Shown here: piece after piece, positions 26,554 to 34,316 of the stretch
Numbering within the stretch: position 1 is the first letter of the stretch
Layout of the letters: every line of letters starts with the position of its first letter
Translations under genes and position numbers: made by a program
From: JAIBJN01 sp963802795
GTDB lineage: Bacteria; Actinomycetota; Thermoleophilia; Gaiellales; Gaiellaceae
Length of the DNA: 64,000 bases
NCBI GenBank assembly: GCA_963802795.1
Contig: CAWDJV010000003.1
Span: 1 to 64,000 of the forward strand
Reading direction: 5' to 3'
Notes under the pieces: generated by a model
Database searches by the model: none
What the model was told of the DNA's origin: nothing
Seen by the model: only the letters and a program-made list of their open reading frames with translations

Positions 26554-27213
26554 CTAGCGGGACTCGAGGAAGGTGAGGACCGCGAGGATGCGGCGGTGGT
26601 CGCCCTCGGATTCGGGAAGGCGCAGCTTCGCCAGGATACTGTGAACGTGCTTCTCGACCGTCCCTTCGGTCACCCAGAGCTGACGGGCGATACCGGTGTT
26701 GGAGCGCCCCTCCGCCATGAGCGCCAGCACCTCCCGCTCACGAGAGGTCAGCACGTCGAGTGGGTCCTCCACTCGACGTGCAGCGACTAGCTCCTGCACG
26801 AGGGCTGGGTCGATGACCGAGCCTCCCCCGGCGATTCGCTCGATCGTCTCGAGAAACTCGTCGACGTTCGTGACACGGCTCTTGAGGAGGTAGCCGATCC
26901 GTTGGCCGCTCGCGAGCAGGTCCATTGCCTGCTCGACCTCGATGTGGGCCGAGAGGACGAGGATTCCGGTCTCGGGAAACTCCTCCCGGATCGTGCGCGC
27001 CGCCTCCAGACCCTCGGTTGTGTGTGTCGGCGGCATACGGATGTCGATGACCACAAGCTCGGGCTCGTGCTGGCGAACGAGGTCGAGGAGGTCGGTCGCG
27101 TTGCCGGCCTGACCCACGACCGTCAGCCCGGAGCGCTCGATCAGGCTGGCGAGCCCTTCGCGGAGAAGGATGTCGTCGTCGGCTAGGACTGCTCGCTGTC
27201 GACCTGCCATCAT
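26554..27213 (-). CDS. NarL/FixJ-type response regulator
   Basis: The 219-aa protein has an N-terminal receiver (AVLADDDILLREGLASLIER, phosphorylated Asp in ELVVIDIRMPPTH, switch in GILVLSAHIE, Lys in YLLKSRV) and a C-terminal LuxR helix-turn-helix (LTSREREVLALMAEGRSNTG, QLWVTEGTVEKHVHSILAKL). Two ATGs stand in tandem at 27213 and 27210; neither has a strong ribosome-binding site. This is the only complete DNA-binding regulator in the 19-27 kb array and the best partner for one or both HisKA_3 kinases. Its targets may include the palindrome-bearing promoters at 21827 and 27349. Confidence 0.92.
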   Translation of the reverse strand: MMAGRQRAVLADDDILLREGLASLIERSGLTVVGQAGNATDLLDLVRQHEPELVVIDIRMPPTHTTEGLEAARTIREEFPETGILVLSAHIEVEQAMDLLASGQRIGYLLKSRVTNVDEFLETIERIAGGGSVIDPALVQELVAARRVEDPLDVLTSREREVLALMAEGRSNTGIARQLWVTEGTVEKHVHSILAKLRLPESEGDHRRILAVLTFLESR

Positions 27214-27348
27214 TTCGTATCGCTCGGCACGATTATCGGTCAGCCTGGGGCCGTGGGCACGAGCGGCGGGCGATCTCCCGCGAGATCATCCAGCGATTCT
27301 GTCAGAGGGCCGTCGAGCCTCCTGGCTCGGGCAGCTGACCGAGCAGTC

Positions 27349-27364
27349 TTCCGGCTAGCCGGAA
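27349..27364. promoter_or_regulatory. Perfect 16-bp palindrome TTCCGGCTAGCCGGAA
   Basis: It lies 125 bp before the secreted-protein gene at 27490 and 136 bp upstream of the divergent NarL gene. A near copy precedes the receiver gene at 21877. Its position between divergent genes fits an operator; a terminator hairpin is the alternative, but there is no gene ending here. Confidence 0.4.
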
Positions 27365-27489
27365 TCCCGAGACTACCGGGGGCCTGTGCCGACGATGCAG
27401 GCTGGCCGTGCAGACAAACGGCCGTGTGGCCGGGATCCTGTTGGCATGGCATCCGTCAGTGAATGCCACCAATAACCAGGAGGCTCCCA

Positions 27490-28230
27490 ATGTTTGCATC
27501 CCAGCCAAATGCTTCCAAGACCTCGCTGCGGGCGGCCGTGACCGTCCTCGGCGTCGTGCTCGCGCTCGGTGTCGTCTCGACTGCAGCCGCAAGCCCCAAC
27601 CAGGGTCCGGTGGCCGAGACTTCGGTCGTCGCGCACGCTTCTCCGCCCGAGGAGGATTCCGACCCGATTCCGGAGTCCGTCGCTGCCCCGATCCGTCGGG
27701 CCCGGGCCGCGCTGGCCCGGGCGAAGACGCAGATCGCCGCCCGCGCATATGCCAAGGCGGTCGACTCCCTCCGCGTCGTTCGCGTCAACGTGTCCGCCGC
27801 GCACCAGGCCGGGATGGCCCAGATCGGCGCCCCGCCGGCCGACCCCGAGAGCGATGATCAGCCGGGGCCGGTTTCGGTCATGGCCGTCCTGAACCTGGAG
27901 CACGCGGTCATGAACGGCGTCGTCGTCTCCTTCAACGGGACGACGCGGCGCGTCATCGTCCAACCGATGAGGACCACGCTCTGGAGGACGCACGTCTTGC
28001 GCAAGAGCATCCTCAGCGCCGTCATCGCCGTCGATCCGGAAGAGGGCGCCGACTATGCCGACGGCATGGCGGACACCCTCCCAATCTACGCCAACGAGGT
28101 GAAAGTGATCACCACGGCGCTGCATCAGTATCGCCTTTCCCAGTACGGCAGGGCCGGGCTGCGCGACGCCCTCGCCCGGGCCAAGGCCACACGGGCGACG
28201 GTCAACGCTGCCTTCGGCGGCGGCGAGTAG
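27490..28230 (+). CDS. Secreted hypothetical protein (246 aa)
   Basis: The ATG follows CAGGAGG at good spacing. A signal peptide (SLRAAVTVLGVVLALGVVST, cut after AAA) is followed by a Pro/Glu/Asp-rich linker and a helical domain with a repeated Ala/Arg/Lys pattern (RRARAALARAKTQIAARAYA and, near the end, LRDALARAKATRATVNAA). The middle (SVMAVLNLEHAVMNGVVVSF ... TTLWRTHVLRKSILSAVIAV) looks like a folded core. I do not recognise the family. It is cytosine-free of cysteines in its mature part as far as I can see, so disulfides are unlikely. Upstream of it is the palindrome at 27349. Confidence 0.75.
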   Translation: MFASQPNASKTSLRAAVTVLGVVLALGVVSTAAASPNQGPVAETSVVAHASPPEEDSDPIPESVAAPIRRARAALARAKTQIAARAYAKAVDSLRVVRVNVSAAHQAGMAQIGAPPADPESDDQPGPVSVMAVLNLEHAVMNGVVVSFNGTTRRVIVQPMRTTLWRTHVLRKSILSAVIAVDPEEGADYADGMADTLPIYANEVKVITTALHQYRLSQYGRAGLRDALARAKATRATVNAAFGGGE

Positions 28231-28250
28231 CCGCAACGGGCACCGATGAG

Positions 28251-28284
28251 GCGAGCGGTCGGCGGCGGCCCGCCGGCCGCTCGC
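28251..28284 (+). terminator. GC-rich hairpin after the secreted-protein gene
   Basis: GCGAGCGG pairs with CCGCTCGC and, after a small internal mismatch, GGCGG pairs with CCGCC. It starts 20 bp after the stop. The remaining sequence to 28571 holds another GGATGTAACACGAAGC motif at about 28308 and no credible gene. Confidence 0.55.
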
Positions 28285-28571
28285 GCTGAGAACGGCTTGC
28301 GAATCGGATGTAACACGAAGCTGCCACTCCGAGTGGCCGCGCGACCGACTCGCCTGTCTCGCGGCATTGCGAGGCCCGAGGGCGGCAGTAGCCGCGAGAG
28401 CTCTAAGCGGTCTCCTCGATCCCGTACAAGCCAAGGCGGTGGGGGCTGAGCTGGCTAAGGACAAAGTCTGGAACGCCCGCGGGGGCGCGTAACCGAGCTC
28501 AACGCCCGGCGTACCCTGCGTACGAGACCGCAAGTGGGTGGTCGGCCCACCGAGCCCTGGAGGTAACCGCG

Positions 28572-29603
28572 ATGCGCGCAACTCTCATGTACGGCGCCGG
28601 CGACGTCCGCATCGAGAACGTCCCCGACGCCCACCTCATCGAGCAGACCGACGCGCTCGTCCACGTGACCCGAGCCGGTATCTGCGGCAGCGACCTGTGG
28701 CCCTATAAGTCCATGGAGCCGAGCGAGACCGGCAGGCGGATGGGACATGAGTTTGTCGGCGTGGTCGAGGACATCGGCGACGCCGTCCGCACACTCAAAG
28801 TTGGTGACCTTGTCGTTTCGCCGTTTCTCTGGTCCGACGGCAGCTGCGTCTTTTGCCAGGAGGGCCTGCACAGCGAATGCCTCCACGGCGGCAGATATGG
28901 CTGGGACGACGTGGACGGCGGTCAGGGCGAGGCGGTGCGTGTGCCTCAGGCGGACGGCACGCTGGTCGTCCTTCCGGTGGACAAAGACAACGCGCTCATG
29001 CCCTCGCTGCTAACGCTCTCGGATGTGATGGGGACCGGCCATCACGCTGCGGTTACGGCGAAGGTCGGTCCGGGCAAGAACGTCGCAGTCGTCGGCGACG
29101 GCGCGGTAGGCCTGTGCGGGGTGATCGCCTCGAAGCGCCTTGGAGCCGAGCAGATCATCCTCCTTGGCAACAATCCGCATCGGATTGCACTCGGGCAAGA
29201 GTTCGGAGCCACCGATGTCGTCCGCGAGCGCGGGGATGAGGCCATCGAGCGCGTCCGCGAGCTGACAGGCGGACTTGGTGCGCATTCGGTGCTCGAGTGC
29301 GTCGGCCTCGAACAGGCAGTCGGGACCGCGCTCGAGATCGCACGTCCCGGAGGCGCAGTCGGCCGGGTCGGCATACCCGAGCACGACATCACCCCGACCG
29401 GCGTCGCATTCTGGAAGAACGCGAGCATTGGCGGCGGGCCCGCACCGGTACGCGCCTACATCGAGCAGTTGCTGCCCGACGTGCTTGAGGGACGGATCGA
29501 GCCGGGCCGCGTCTTCGACCGCATGGGTTCGCTCGACGAGGTGCCGGACGGCTACCGGGCGATGAACGAGCGCGAAGTCCTCAAGTTCCAGATCGAGCTG
29601 TGA
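28572..29603 (+). CDS. Zinc-dependent alcohol dehydrogenase (MDR family)
   Basis: The ATG follows GGAGGT. The 343-aa medium-chain dehydrogenase has the catalytic-zinc motif ICGSDLW, GHEFVGVV with its conserved His-Glu, and a structural-zinc-like loop DGSCVFCQEGLHSEC with three cysteines rather than four. The nucleotide-binding Rossmann fold is marked by VAVVGDGAVGLCGVIASKRL. Members oxidise or reduce alcohols and aldehydes with NAD(P); the substrate cannot be told. The Gly-rich region 80-110 (GGRYGWDDVDGGQGE) resembles dehydrogenases of the glutathione-independent formaldehyde/alcohol type. A small ABM-like gene follows on the same strand. Confidence 0.88.
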   Translation: MRATLMYGAGDVRIENVPDAHLIEQTDALVHVTRAGICGSDLWPYKSMEPSETGRRMGHEFVGVVEDIGDAVRTLKVGDLVVSPFLWSDGSCVFCQEGLHSECLHGGRYGWDDVDGGQGEAVRVPQADGTLVVLPVDKDNALMPSLLTLSDVMGTGHHAAVTAKVGPGKNVAVVGDGAVGLCGVIASKRLGAEQIILLGNNPHRIALGQEFGATDVVRERGDEAIERVRELTGGLGAHSVLECVGLEQAVGTALEIARPGGAVGRVGIPEHDITPTGVAFWKNASIGGGPAPVRAYIEQLLPDVLEGRIEPGRVFDRMGSLDEVPDGYRAMNEREVLKFQIEL

Positions 29604-29715
29604 AACCGCCCGTGCGTGGCCACCTCAGTCCCCACCGGGGGTCTCGGATCAGACCGAGGGGGTTCACCGGGTACCTTCCGCCTCTGGAGATTCGACGAAC
29701 TAGGAGGTGAATAAG

Positions 29716-29994
29716 GTGATCGCCCGCGTCGCCACTTTCCATCAGTTTGATCCCAACAAGCTCGATCCGGCAGCCGTGGAGCAGTTCCGCAGCATCATCA
29801 AGAGCACTCCCGGGTACATCGCCGGTTTCCACCTACGCAACCCGGAGACGGGTAAAGCGGTCTCGTTCACGGTTTACGAAAGCACGGAAGCGCTGAAGAA
29901 GGTTGGTGATGCCCTAGCGCGACGCCCTGACATCGACCCTGTCGGGATCGAGCCCGACGAGGTCGACTACTACCCGGAGGCGATCGAGTTCTAG
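29716..29994 (+). CDS. Antibiotic-biosynthesis-monooxygenase-like (dimeric alpha-beta barrel) protein
   Basis: I chose the GTG at 29716, 7 bases after AGGAGGTG; the in-frame GTG at 29707 lies inside that site. The 92-aa protein has the ABM-type ferredoxin-like fold pattern: VIARVATFHQFDPNKLDPAA, a helix (VEQFRSIIKSTPGYIAGF), the strand pair GKAVSFTVYES and a closing DPVGIEPDEVDYYPEA. Such proteins are usually small monooxygenases or stress proteins acting as dimers. No cofactor site can be read. Confidence 0.75.
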   Translation: MIARVATFHQFDPNKLDPAAVEQFRSIIKSTPGYIAGFHLRNPETGKAVSFTVYESTEALKKVGDALARRPDIDPVGIEPDEVDYYPEAIEF

Positions 29995-30152
29995 GCATCC
30001 CAATCCCGGTCATGACAGCCGGAACGCAGCCCCGTCGACGGAGAAAGGCGTCCAGCGGGGCAGCGGTGATGTCGGACTGGCGCAGATCGAGCTGAGGGGC
30101 CAACCACGCGGGCCGAGGTCGCCGAGATCCCGAGCCGTTCCGGCAGGACCAG

Positions 30153-31055
30153 GTGATCGTGAGGAGAACGAGGGCGGGCCATGCTTGCCCGCCTCTCCGG
30201 CTCCTCTGGCACGCAGGCCGGGAGGCCGCGGAGGCCTACACCCGGAATCTCTGCCCCCAGCTCGCGTCGGCGATCGCCTACCGCGTTCTGTTCTCGCTCT
30301 TTCCGCTCGCGATCTTCCTCGTCTCGATCTTCGGGCTGCTGATCGAGAACGACGAGCGACGCGAGGAGGTCGTCACCTTCCTGGTCGACAACCTTCGGCT
30401 CTCCACCGCCGGGAGCGTGCGGCTCGACGAGGCCGCCGAGGGACTTACGAGCCCGACGTCGGCCCTCGGGCTAATCGCCCTCCTGGGCCTCCTGTGGGCC
30501 GCGAGCGGCATGATGGCCGTGATCCGCATCGCGCTGACGGGCATCTGGAACGCCGAACGCCGGCAGGCGTGGCGTGGCAAGGCATTCGACGTGGTGCTCG
30601 TTCTCCTCGCGGGAGTCCTCCTTCTTGTCGCCTTCGGCCTGACGCTGTTCGTCCGACTCGTCGAGGACATGGGCACAAAGGTGGGCTCGGCGCTCGGTCT
30701 CGAGCAGCTCGGGGCCACCGCCGGCGACCTGGCGCAGGCCCTCGCCTCACTGGGAGTGATCTTCGCGACAGTCCTGCTCCTGTACCGCTACGTGCCCCCT
30801 AAGCGTCCCAGCTTCCGGCGCCTGTGGCTGCCGGCTCTCCTCGTCGCGGTCGCAGTCCAGCTGACGCAGCTCGGATACGGGTTCTACCTCTCGCGCTTCG
30901 CCGACTACAACCTGGTCTACGGCTCGCTCGGCGCCGCGATCGGCTTCCTCTTCCTCGTCTACCTGTGCGCCGCGATCTTCCTCTTCGGTGCCCAACTGGC
31001 CGCGACCGAGGCGCACCGCGAACGCGCCGATATTCGCCCCATGCCGACGGCCTAG
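30153..31055 (+). CDS. YihY/BrkB-family inner membrane protein
   Basis: The 300-aa protein has the full YihY pattern: NLCPQLASAIAYRVLFSLFP, then GLLWAASGMMAVIRIALTGI, then FDVVLVLLAGVLLLVAFGLT, and the late YLSRFADYNLVYGSLGAAIG followed by FLFLVYLCAAIFLFGAQLA. Six helices are predicted. GTG 30153 is used; GTG 30159 is equally possible and neither has a strong ribosome-binding site. It is closer to the classical family than the protein at 8583. The tRNA-Ser-like scrap at 31070 begins 15 bp after its stop. Confidence 0.9.
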   Translation: MIVRRTRAGHACPPLRLLWHAGREAAEAYTRNLCPQLASAIAYRVLFSLFPLAIFLVSIFGLLIENDERREEVVTFLVDNLRLSTAGSVRLDEAAEGLTSPTSALGLIALLGLLWAASGMMAVIRIALTGIWNAERRQAWRGKAFDVVLVLLAGVLLLVAFGLTLFVRLVEDMGTKVGSALGLEQLGATAGDLAQALASLGVIFATVLLLYRYVPPKRPSFRRLWLPALLVAVAVQLTQLGYGFYLSRFADYNLVYGSLGAAIGFLFLVYLCAAIFLFGAQLAATEAHRERADIRPMPTA

Positions 31056-31069
31056 GAGCGCTCCACTCT

Positions 31070-31133
31070 GCGGCGATCTCGAAAACCGTTATCCGTCGTA
31101 AGCGAATCGAGGCTCCGAATCCCTCCCCCTCCG
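31070..31133 (+). pseudogene. tRNA-Ser(CGA)-like fragment
   Basis: GCGGCGATCTCGAAAACCGT looks like the anticodon arm of tRNA-Ser with anticodon CGA. Variable-arm-like sequence follows, then a damaged T arm (GGCTCCGAATCC) and an acceptor-like CCCCCTCCG. The 5' half is absent. Related pieces are at about 100-121 and 34235-34302. Confidence 0.5.
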
Positions 31134-31159
31134 TTCAGCACGTCGTCCTCGCCGCACAC

Positions 31160-31480
31160 CTAGCGGCTCCCGAGGCTTCCGCACGCGCGCCGGAGGTCGT
31201 CGAGATCAGTCTGGACGACCTCGAGGAACGAGCCCGGGGCAAGACGCTCGAGGGCCTGGCCCCGCGCCAGATTCTGAGCCAGCCTTTCCCCGAGGGTCCT
31301 GAGCTCGGAAACCTCGGACTCCTGGGCAGCCTGGGCCACGGCCGTGACCCCCTCGAGGGTCGCCTCCTCGACCTGGTCGGGGACGTCATCGAGCAGGACG
31401 CAGGCCCGCTCGCCGTCCGCGCCGCCGCACGCGCTGAGGGCGAGGACGACAAAGACGACCAGGGCACGCAACGCGTTCAT
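31160..31480 (-). CDS. Small predicted lipoprotein (106 aa)
   Basis: The N-terminus MNALRALVVFVVLALSACGG is a lipoprotein signal with lipobox LSAC. The mature 88 residues are mostly helical and charged (DDVPDQVEEATLEGVTAVAQ, LRTLGERLAQNLARGQALER) with two further Cys that could form a disulfide (ACVLL and RACGS). Family not recognised. It follows the decayed beta-propeller gene on the same strand. Confidence 0.7.
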   Translation of the reverse strand: MNALRALVVFVVLALSACGGADGERACVLLDDVPDQVEEATLEGVTAVAQAAQESEVSELRTLGERLAQNLARGQALERLAPGSFLEVVQTDLDDLRRACGSLGSR

Positions 31481-31631
31481 CTCGGGAGACCCTCCCGGGC
31501 GGGGATCGGTAGCCTAGCCAGTCAGGACGGGCGCTTCCAACGTGGAGCGGTCAGGTCGCTTTCGAGACGCCACCAGGAGGGACACGACGACCGCTCCGGC
31601 GCTGGGCATTTCGCACCGGGGTCGTGAGTCC

Positions 31632-32370
31632 CTACTCCGGGATAGGGGCCCAGTCGGGGGCAAGCCTTCCACGTGGAGGCTTCGCACCTGTTCGCCGTCC
31701 TCGCCCATTGTGTAGAGCGTTCCGCGCCTGCTGAACACGAGCCACTCTCCGTCCGAGGACAGTCGGGCGCCATGTCGTCGTAGCCCTGCGTCAGCTGGCG
31801 CTGGGCCGACCCGTCTGCCCTCATGACCCAGATCGTTCCATGGCCCTCGAAGCCGCGGACATAGGCAATTTCCCGCCCGTCGGGTGACCAGGCCGGAAGC
31901 CATTCCGGATCCGGGTCGCTCGTCAACTGACGTTCGCGCGACCCATCTCGGTCCGCGACCCAGATGTCGGTGAGAGGAAGACCCCGCCCGAAGGCGATCT
32001 GCCGGCTGTCGGGTGACCAGGCCGGATACTCGTCTACGCCGCCTGTCAGCTGGCGAACCTGCGACCCGTCCCGGCCTCATCGTCCACAATGCCAGCTGCC
32101 CGGACCGCTCCGATGCGAAGACGATTGTCTGACCATCGGGAGACCATGCGGGAGACCAGTCGTTCGCCGACTCGCGCGTCAGGTTGCGCGCCCCCGAGCC
32201 GTCGACGTTGATCACGTAGATCTCGTCGTTTCGGTTCACGCCGGCGCGGGAGTTGGCGAAAGACCAGCTGCGTGCGGTCGGGCGACCAGCTTGGATCAAA
32301 CTGTCCCCTGCGGGCCGACGCCGCCACGGCCGCGCTGGTTGTGGGCGTAGAACAGTCGAGGCTGTTCGAG
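31632..32370 (-). pseudogene. TolB-like WD40/PD40 beta-propeller protein, decayed
   Basis: Across several frames the minus strand encodes PD40 repeats: NDEIYVINVDGSGARNLTRE, then DWSPAWSPDGQTIVFASERS, then DEYPAWSPDSRQIAFGRG, then PEWLPAWSPDGREIAYVRG and IWVMRADGSAQRQLTQG. Each repeat has the WSPDG...I.. blade motif. Frames change near 32080 and 31775, and a further shift near 31660 would give the ending LAPDWAPIPE and a stop at 31632. The 5' end runs into a greA fragment with no start codon, so the gene lacks its N-terminus. Probably a periplasmic propeller originally. Confidence 0.7.
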
Positions 32371-32389
32371 GTCGGCGTCGGTCGCGCCC

Positions 32390-32560
32390 GGGCGTCCTTG
32401 GCGTCGTGCTACTCCGCGTTCTCCTTCAGGTCGCCCACTCGCGCGCCGTCTTGATGCGCTCGGCGATCGCGCGGCGGCCATCGGTCTCGAGCGCGTGCAG
32501 CTCGGCCTCGAGCGCGGCGAGGCCCTCGCGGGAGATGTGGTGGGCGACGGCGGCGTCCAT
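32390..32560 (-). pseudogene. N-terminal fragment of a GreA-type transcription elongation factor
   Basis: The ATG at 32560 starts SREGLAALEAELHALETDGR then RAIAERIKTARE, the coiled-coil N-terminus of GreA. One base is then missing (GAG-TGGGCGACCTG), after which GDLKENAE follows, and the next codon is TAG where GreA has Tyr (ENAEYHDAKD). After KDA the sequence is no longer GreA and merges with the propeller remnant. The FKBP-like C-terminal domain is absent. Confidence 0.7.
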
Positions 32561-32563
32561 GGC

Positions 32564-33301
32564 TCAGCGGTTGTGGTTGACGACCTCTACGTTGTGCCCG
32601 TCGGGGTCGAGGACGAAGGCGCCGTAGTAGCCGGGGTGGTAGATCGCGCGCTCGCCGGGCGCGCCGTGGTCCGCGTAGCCCGCGGCGAGCGCGACCGCGT
32701 GGAACGCGCGCACGGTCGCGTCGTCGGCGGCGGGGAAGGCGAGGTGGACGTGCTCGGTCAGCGGCCGCTCGTCGTCGATCAGGGAGAAGCTGTAGTCCGG
32801 GCCGGCGAACTGGACGCGGGCCGGCTCGTCGTCGCCGAGCGCGATGCCGGCGTGCGGCGCGATCGTCGCGTAGAAGCGCCGCGAGGCCTGGAGGTCGCGG
32901 ACGCGGATCCACAGGTGGTCGATGCGGCCGTCCGGGACCGGCTGCCTGCGATCGCCGTGGACGGCCTCGACGCTGTTGCCGTCCGGGTCGAGCAGGAAGC
33001 CGCCGTAGTACGTCGGCCCGTACTGCGTCCGCGGGCCCGGGGCGCCGTCGTCCGGGTGGCCGGCGTCGACGCCCGCCTGCCAGAAGGCGTCGACGTGCGC
33101 GCGGTCCGGCGCGCGAAAGCCGACGTGGAGCCCGCGCGTCACGGGGTGCTCGCGGTCCGTCGGGCCGATGTCGAAGTCGTCCCACTCGACCAGCTCGGCG
33201 TCCGCGTGGGTCGGCTCGAGCCCGAGCACCGACAGCACGGTGCGGTAGAAGGGCTCGGAGGCGGCGAGGTCGGAGACCGCGATCCCGACGTGGTCGAACA
33301 C
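32564..33301 (-). CDS. Two-domain VOC (glyoxalase/bleomycin-resistance) superfamily protein
   Basis: The 245-aa protein has two tandem VOC modules. Module 1 starts VFDHVGIAVSDLAASEPFYR and ends YYGGFLLDPDGNSVEAVHG. Module 2 starts RIDHLWIRVRDLQASRRFYA and ends YYGAFVLDPDGHNVEVVNH. Each has a His at the first strand and a Glu at the last, the usual metal ligands of glyoxalase I/dioxygenase types. The substrate is unknown. The start is GTG at 33301; sequence further upstream belongs to the divergent hydrolase fragment. The greA fragment begins 4 bp after its stop. Confidence 0.88.
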   Translation of the reverse strand: MFDHVGIAVSDLAASEPFYRTVLSVLGLEPTHADAELVEWDDFDIGPTDREHPVTRGLHVGFRAPDRAHVDAFWQAGVDAGHPDDGAPGPRTQYGPTYYGGFLLDPDGNSVEAVHGDRRQPVPDGRIDHLWIRVRDLQASRRFYATIAPHAGIALGDDEPARVQFAGPDYSFSLIDDERPLTEHVHLAFPAADDATVRAFHAVALAAGYADHGAPGERAIYHPGYYGAFVLDPDGHNVEVVNHNR

Positions 33302-33325
33302 GGCTCCGAGGCTAGCGTTTCGGGC

Positions 33326-33430
33326 ATGCTCGAGCTCGTCACGCCACCCGGCCCCGCACGCGTGCACCTGCACGAGCCGGAGGGCGCGCCGCGCGGCGCG
33401 GTCGTGCTCGGCCACCGGCCGAGGGCGGCG
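33326..33430 (+). pseudogene. N-terminal fragment of an alpha/beta hydrolase (KANL3/Tex30-like)
   Basis: MLELVTPPGPARVHLHEPEG then APRGAVVLGH is the start of small alpha/beta hydrolases, whose next motif is HGAGG. Here the sequence after LGH becomes HRPRAAATRR and loses the family. Only about 35 residues survive. The region to 33670 shows no further gene. Confidence 0.5.
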
Positions 33431-33670
33431 GCCACGAGACGCCCCAGCGCGAGCAGACCCGAGCCTAGGACGCCGACCCCGGCATCGCTAGAAGCCGTTT
33501 CCCACGCCGCGCTGGAGCTCCCGCGACGCCGCATAACCGGCGCCTCGGGAGTCAGGTGTCGCGGCAGTATCGAGTGCACCGAAGATCGTGAAGCCCGCCG
33601 GGTCCACGCGCTCCGGCCCGGCGGTGCAAGCAGCGTCGACGAGCATCCCCAGGCCCACGGATCAAAAGGG

Positions 33671-34090
33671 ATGGCGGAAGTGTCGACGAAATCAGGCGAC
33701 ATGCTCTCTGCCCTCATGATGTTTCGACGCTTCGAGCGCGCACTCCGTCATGCGTTGCGCGAGGAGAACTTCGCGGCCATCCTCGGCGCGGCTGTAACAC
33801 TCGTCTTCGTCGGCACGCTCGCCTACACCCTCGGCGAGAACTGGAACGTCGTGGACGGCTTCTACTTCGCCGTTGCGACCCTGACAACGTCGTCGATCGC
33901 CGACCCGGATCTTGTCATCACCAATTCGTGGTCGAAGGTCTTTACGGTCTTCTACATCCTGGTTGGGATCGGCATCCTGGTCGAGGTTGCGCGACAGCTC
34001 GGCGTCGCGCTGATCGAAGTAGGACGGCAAGATCACGCAGCGAAGGCAGCCGCGAAAGCAGCGAAAACAGAACCGGAAGTGGCTGAATAG
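33671..34090 (+). CDS. Two-helix ion-channel-like protein with a non-canonical selectivity filter
   Basis: The 139-aa protein has the layout of Ion_trans_2 channels: a first helix (FAAILGAAVTLVFVGTLAYT), a pore helix (VVDGFYFAVATLTTSSIADP) and a second helix (KVFTVFYILVGIGILVEVAR), then an Ala/Lys tail. Where K+ channels have TVGYGD this one has TTSSIAD, so K+ selectivity is unlikely as written. The remaining pattern (F.A..TLTT....D...T....K.FT..YIL.GIG.L) is intact, and there is no frameshift around it, so the filter change looks genuine. The ATG at 33671 follows AAAGGG. Confidence 0.8.
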   Translation: MAEVSTKSGDMLSALMMFRRFERALRHALREENFAAILGAAVTLVFVGTLAYTLGENWNVVDGFYFAVATLTTSSIADPDLVITNSWSKVFTVFYILVGIGILVEVARQLGVALIEVGRQDHAAKAAAKAAKTEPEVAE

Positions 34091-34161
34091 CGGCCGAGTG
34101 CACCGGGCTACGCGCTGGGAGCACGTGGGGCCTAGGCTTCGGTAGGTGTCGCGCACCAGTG

Positions 34162-34258
34162 CTGCTTCCGGATGTAACAGGAAGCGGACGACATGCGACC
34201 GACCGACGGCACCTTCGCGAGTCATAGTCGCTAATGCGGCGATCTCGAAAAGCCGTTA
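34162..34258 (+). repeat. 97-bp dispersed repeat, copy B
   Basis: Matches 25-121 in length and orientation at about 85 percent identity by eye. It starts CTGCTTCCGGATGTAACAGG and ends in the tRNA-Ser-like CTCGAAAAGCCGTTA. Confidence 0.6.
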
Positions 34259-34302
34259 TCCGTCGTTGGGCGGATCGAGGGTTCGAATCTTCCCCCTCCG
34301 CC
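34235..34302 (+). pseudogene. tRNA-Ser(CGA)-like 3' fragment
   Basis: An anticodon-arm-like GCGGCGATCTCGAAAAGCCG (one base longer than normal) is followed by a variable-arm-like stretch, T-arm-like GAGGGTTCGAATC, and the acceptor strand CCCCCTCCGCC typical of tRNA-Ser. The 5' acceptor and D arm do not pair with anything upstream. Not a functional tRNA. Confidence 0.55.
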
Positions 34303-34316
34303 TTGCCCCTCCGATC

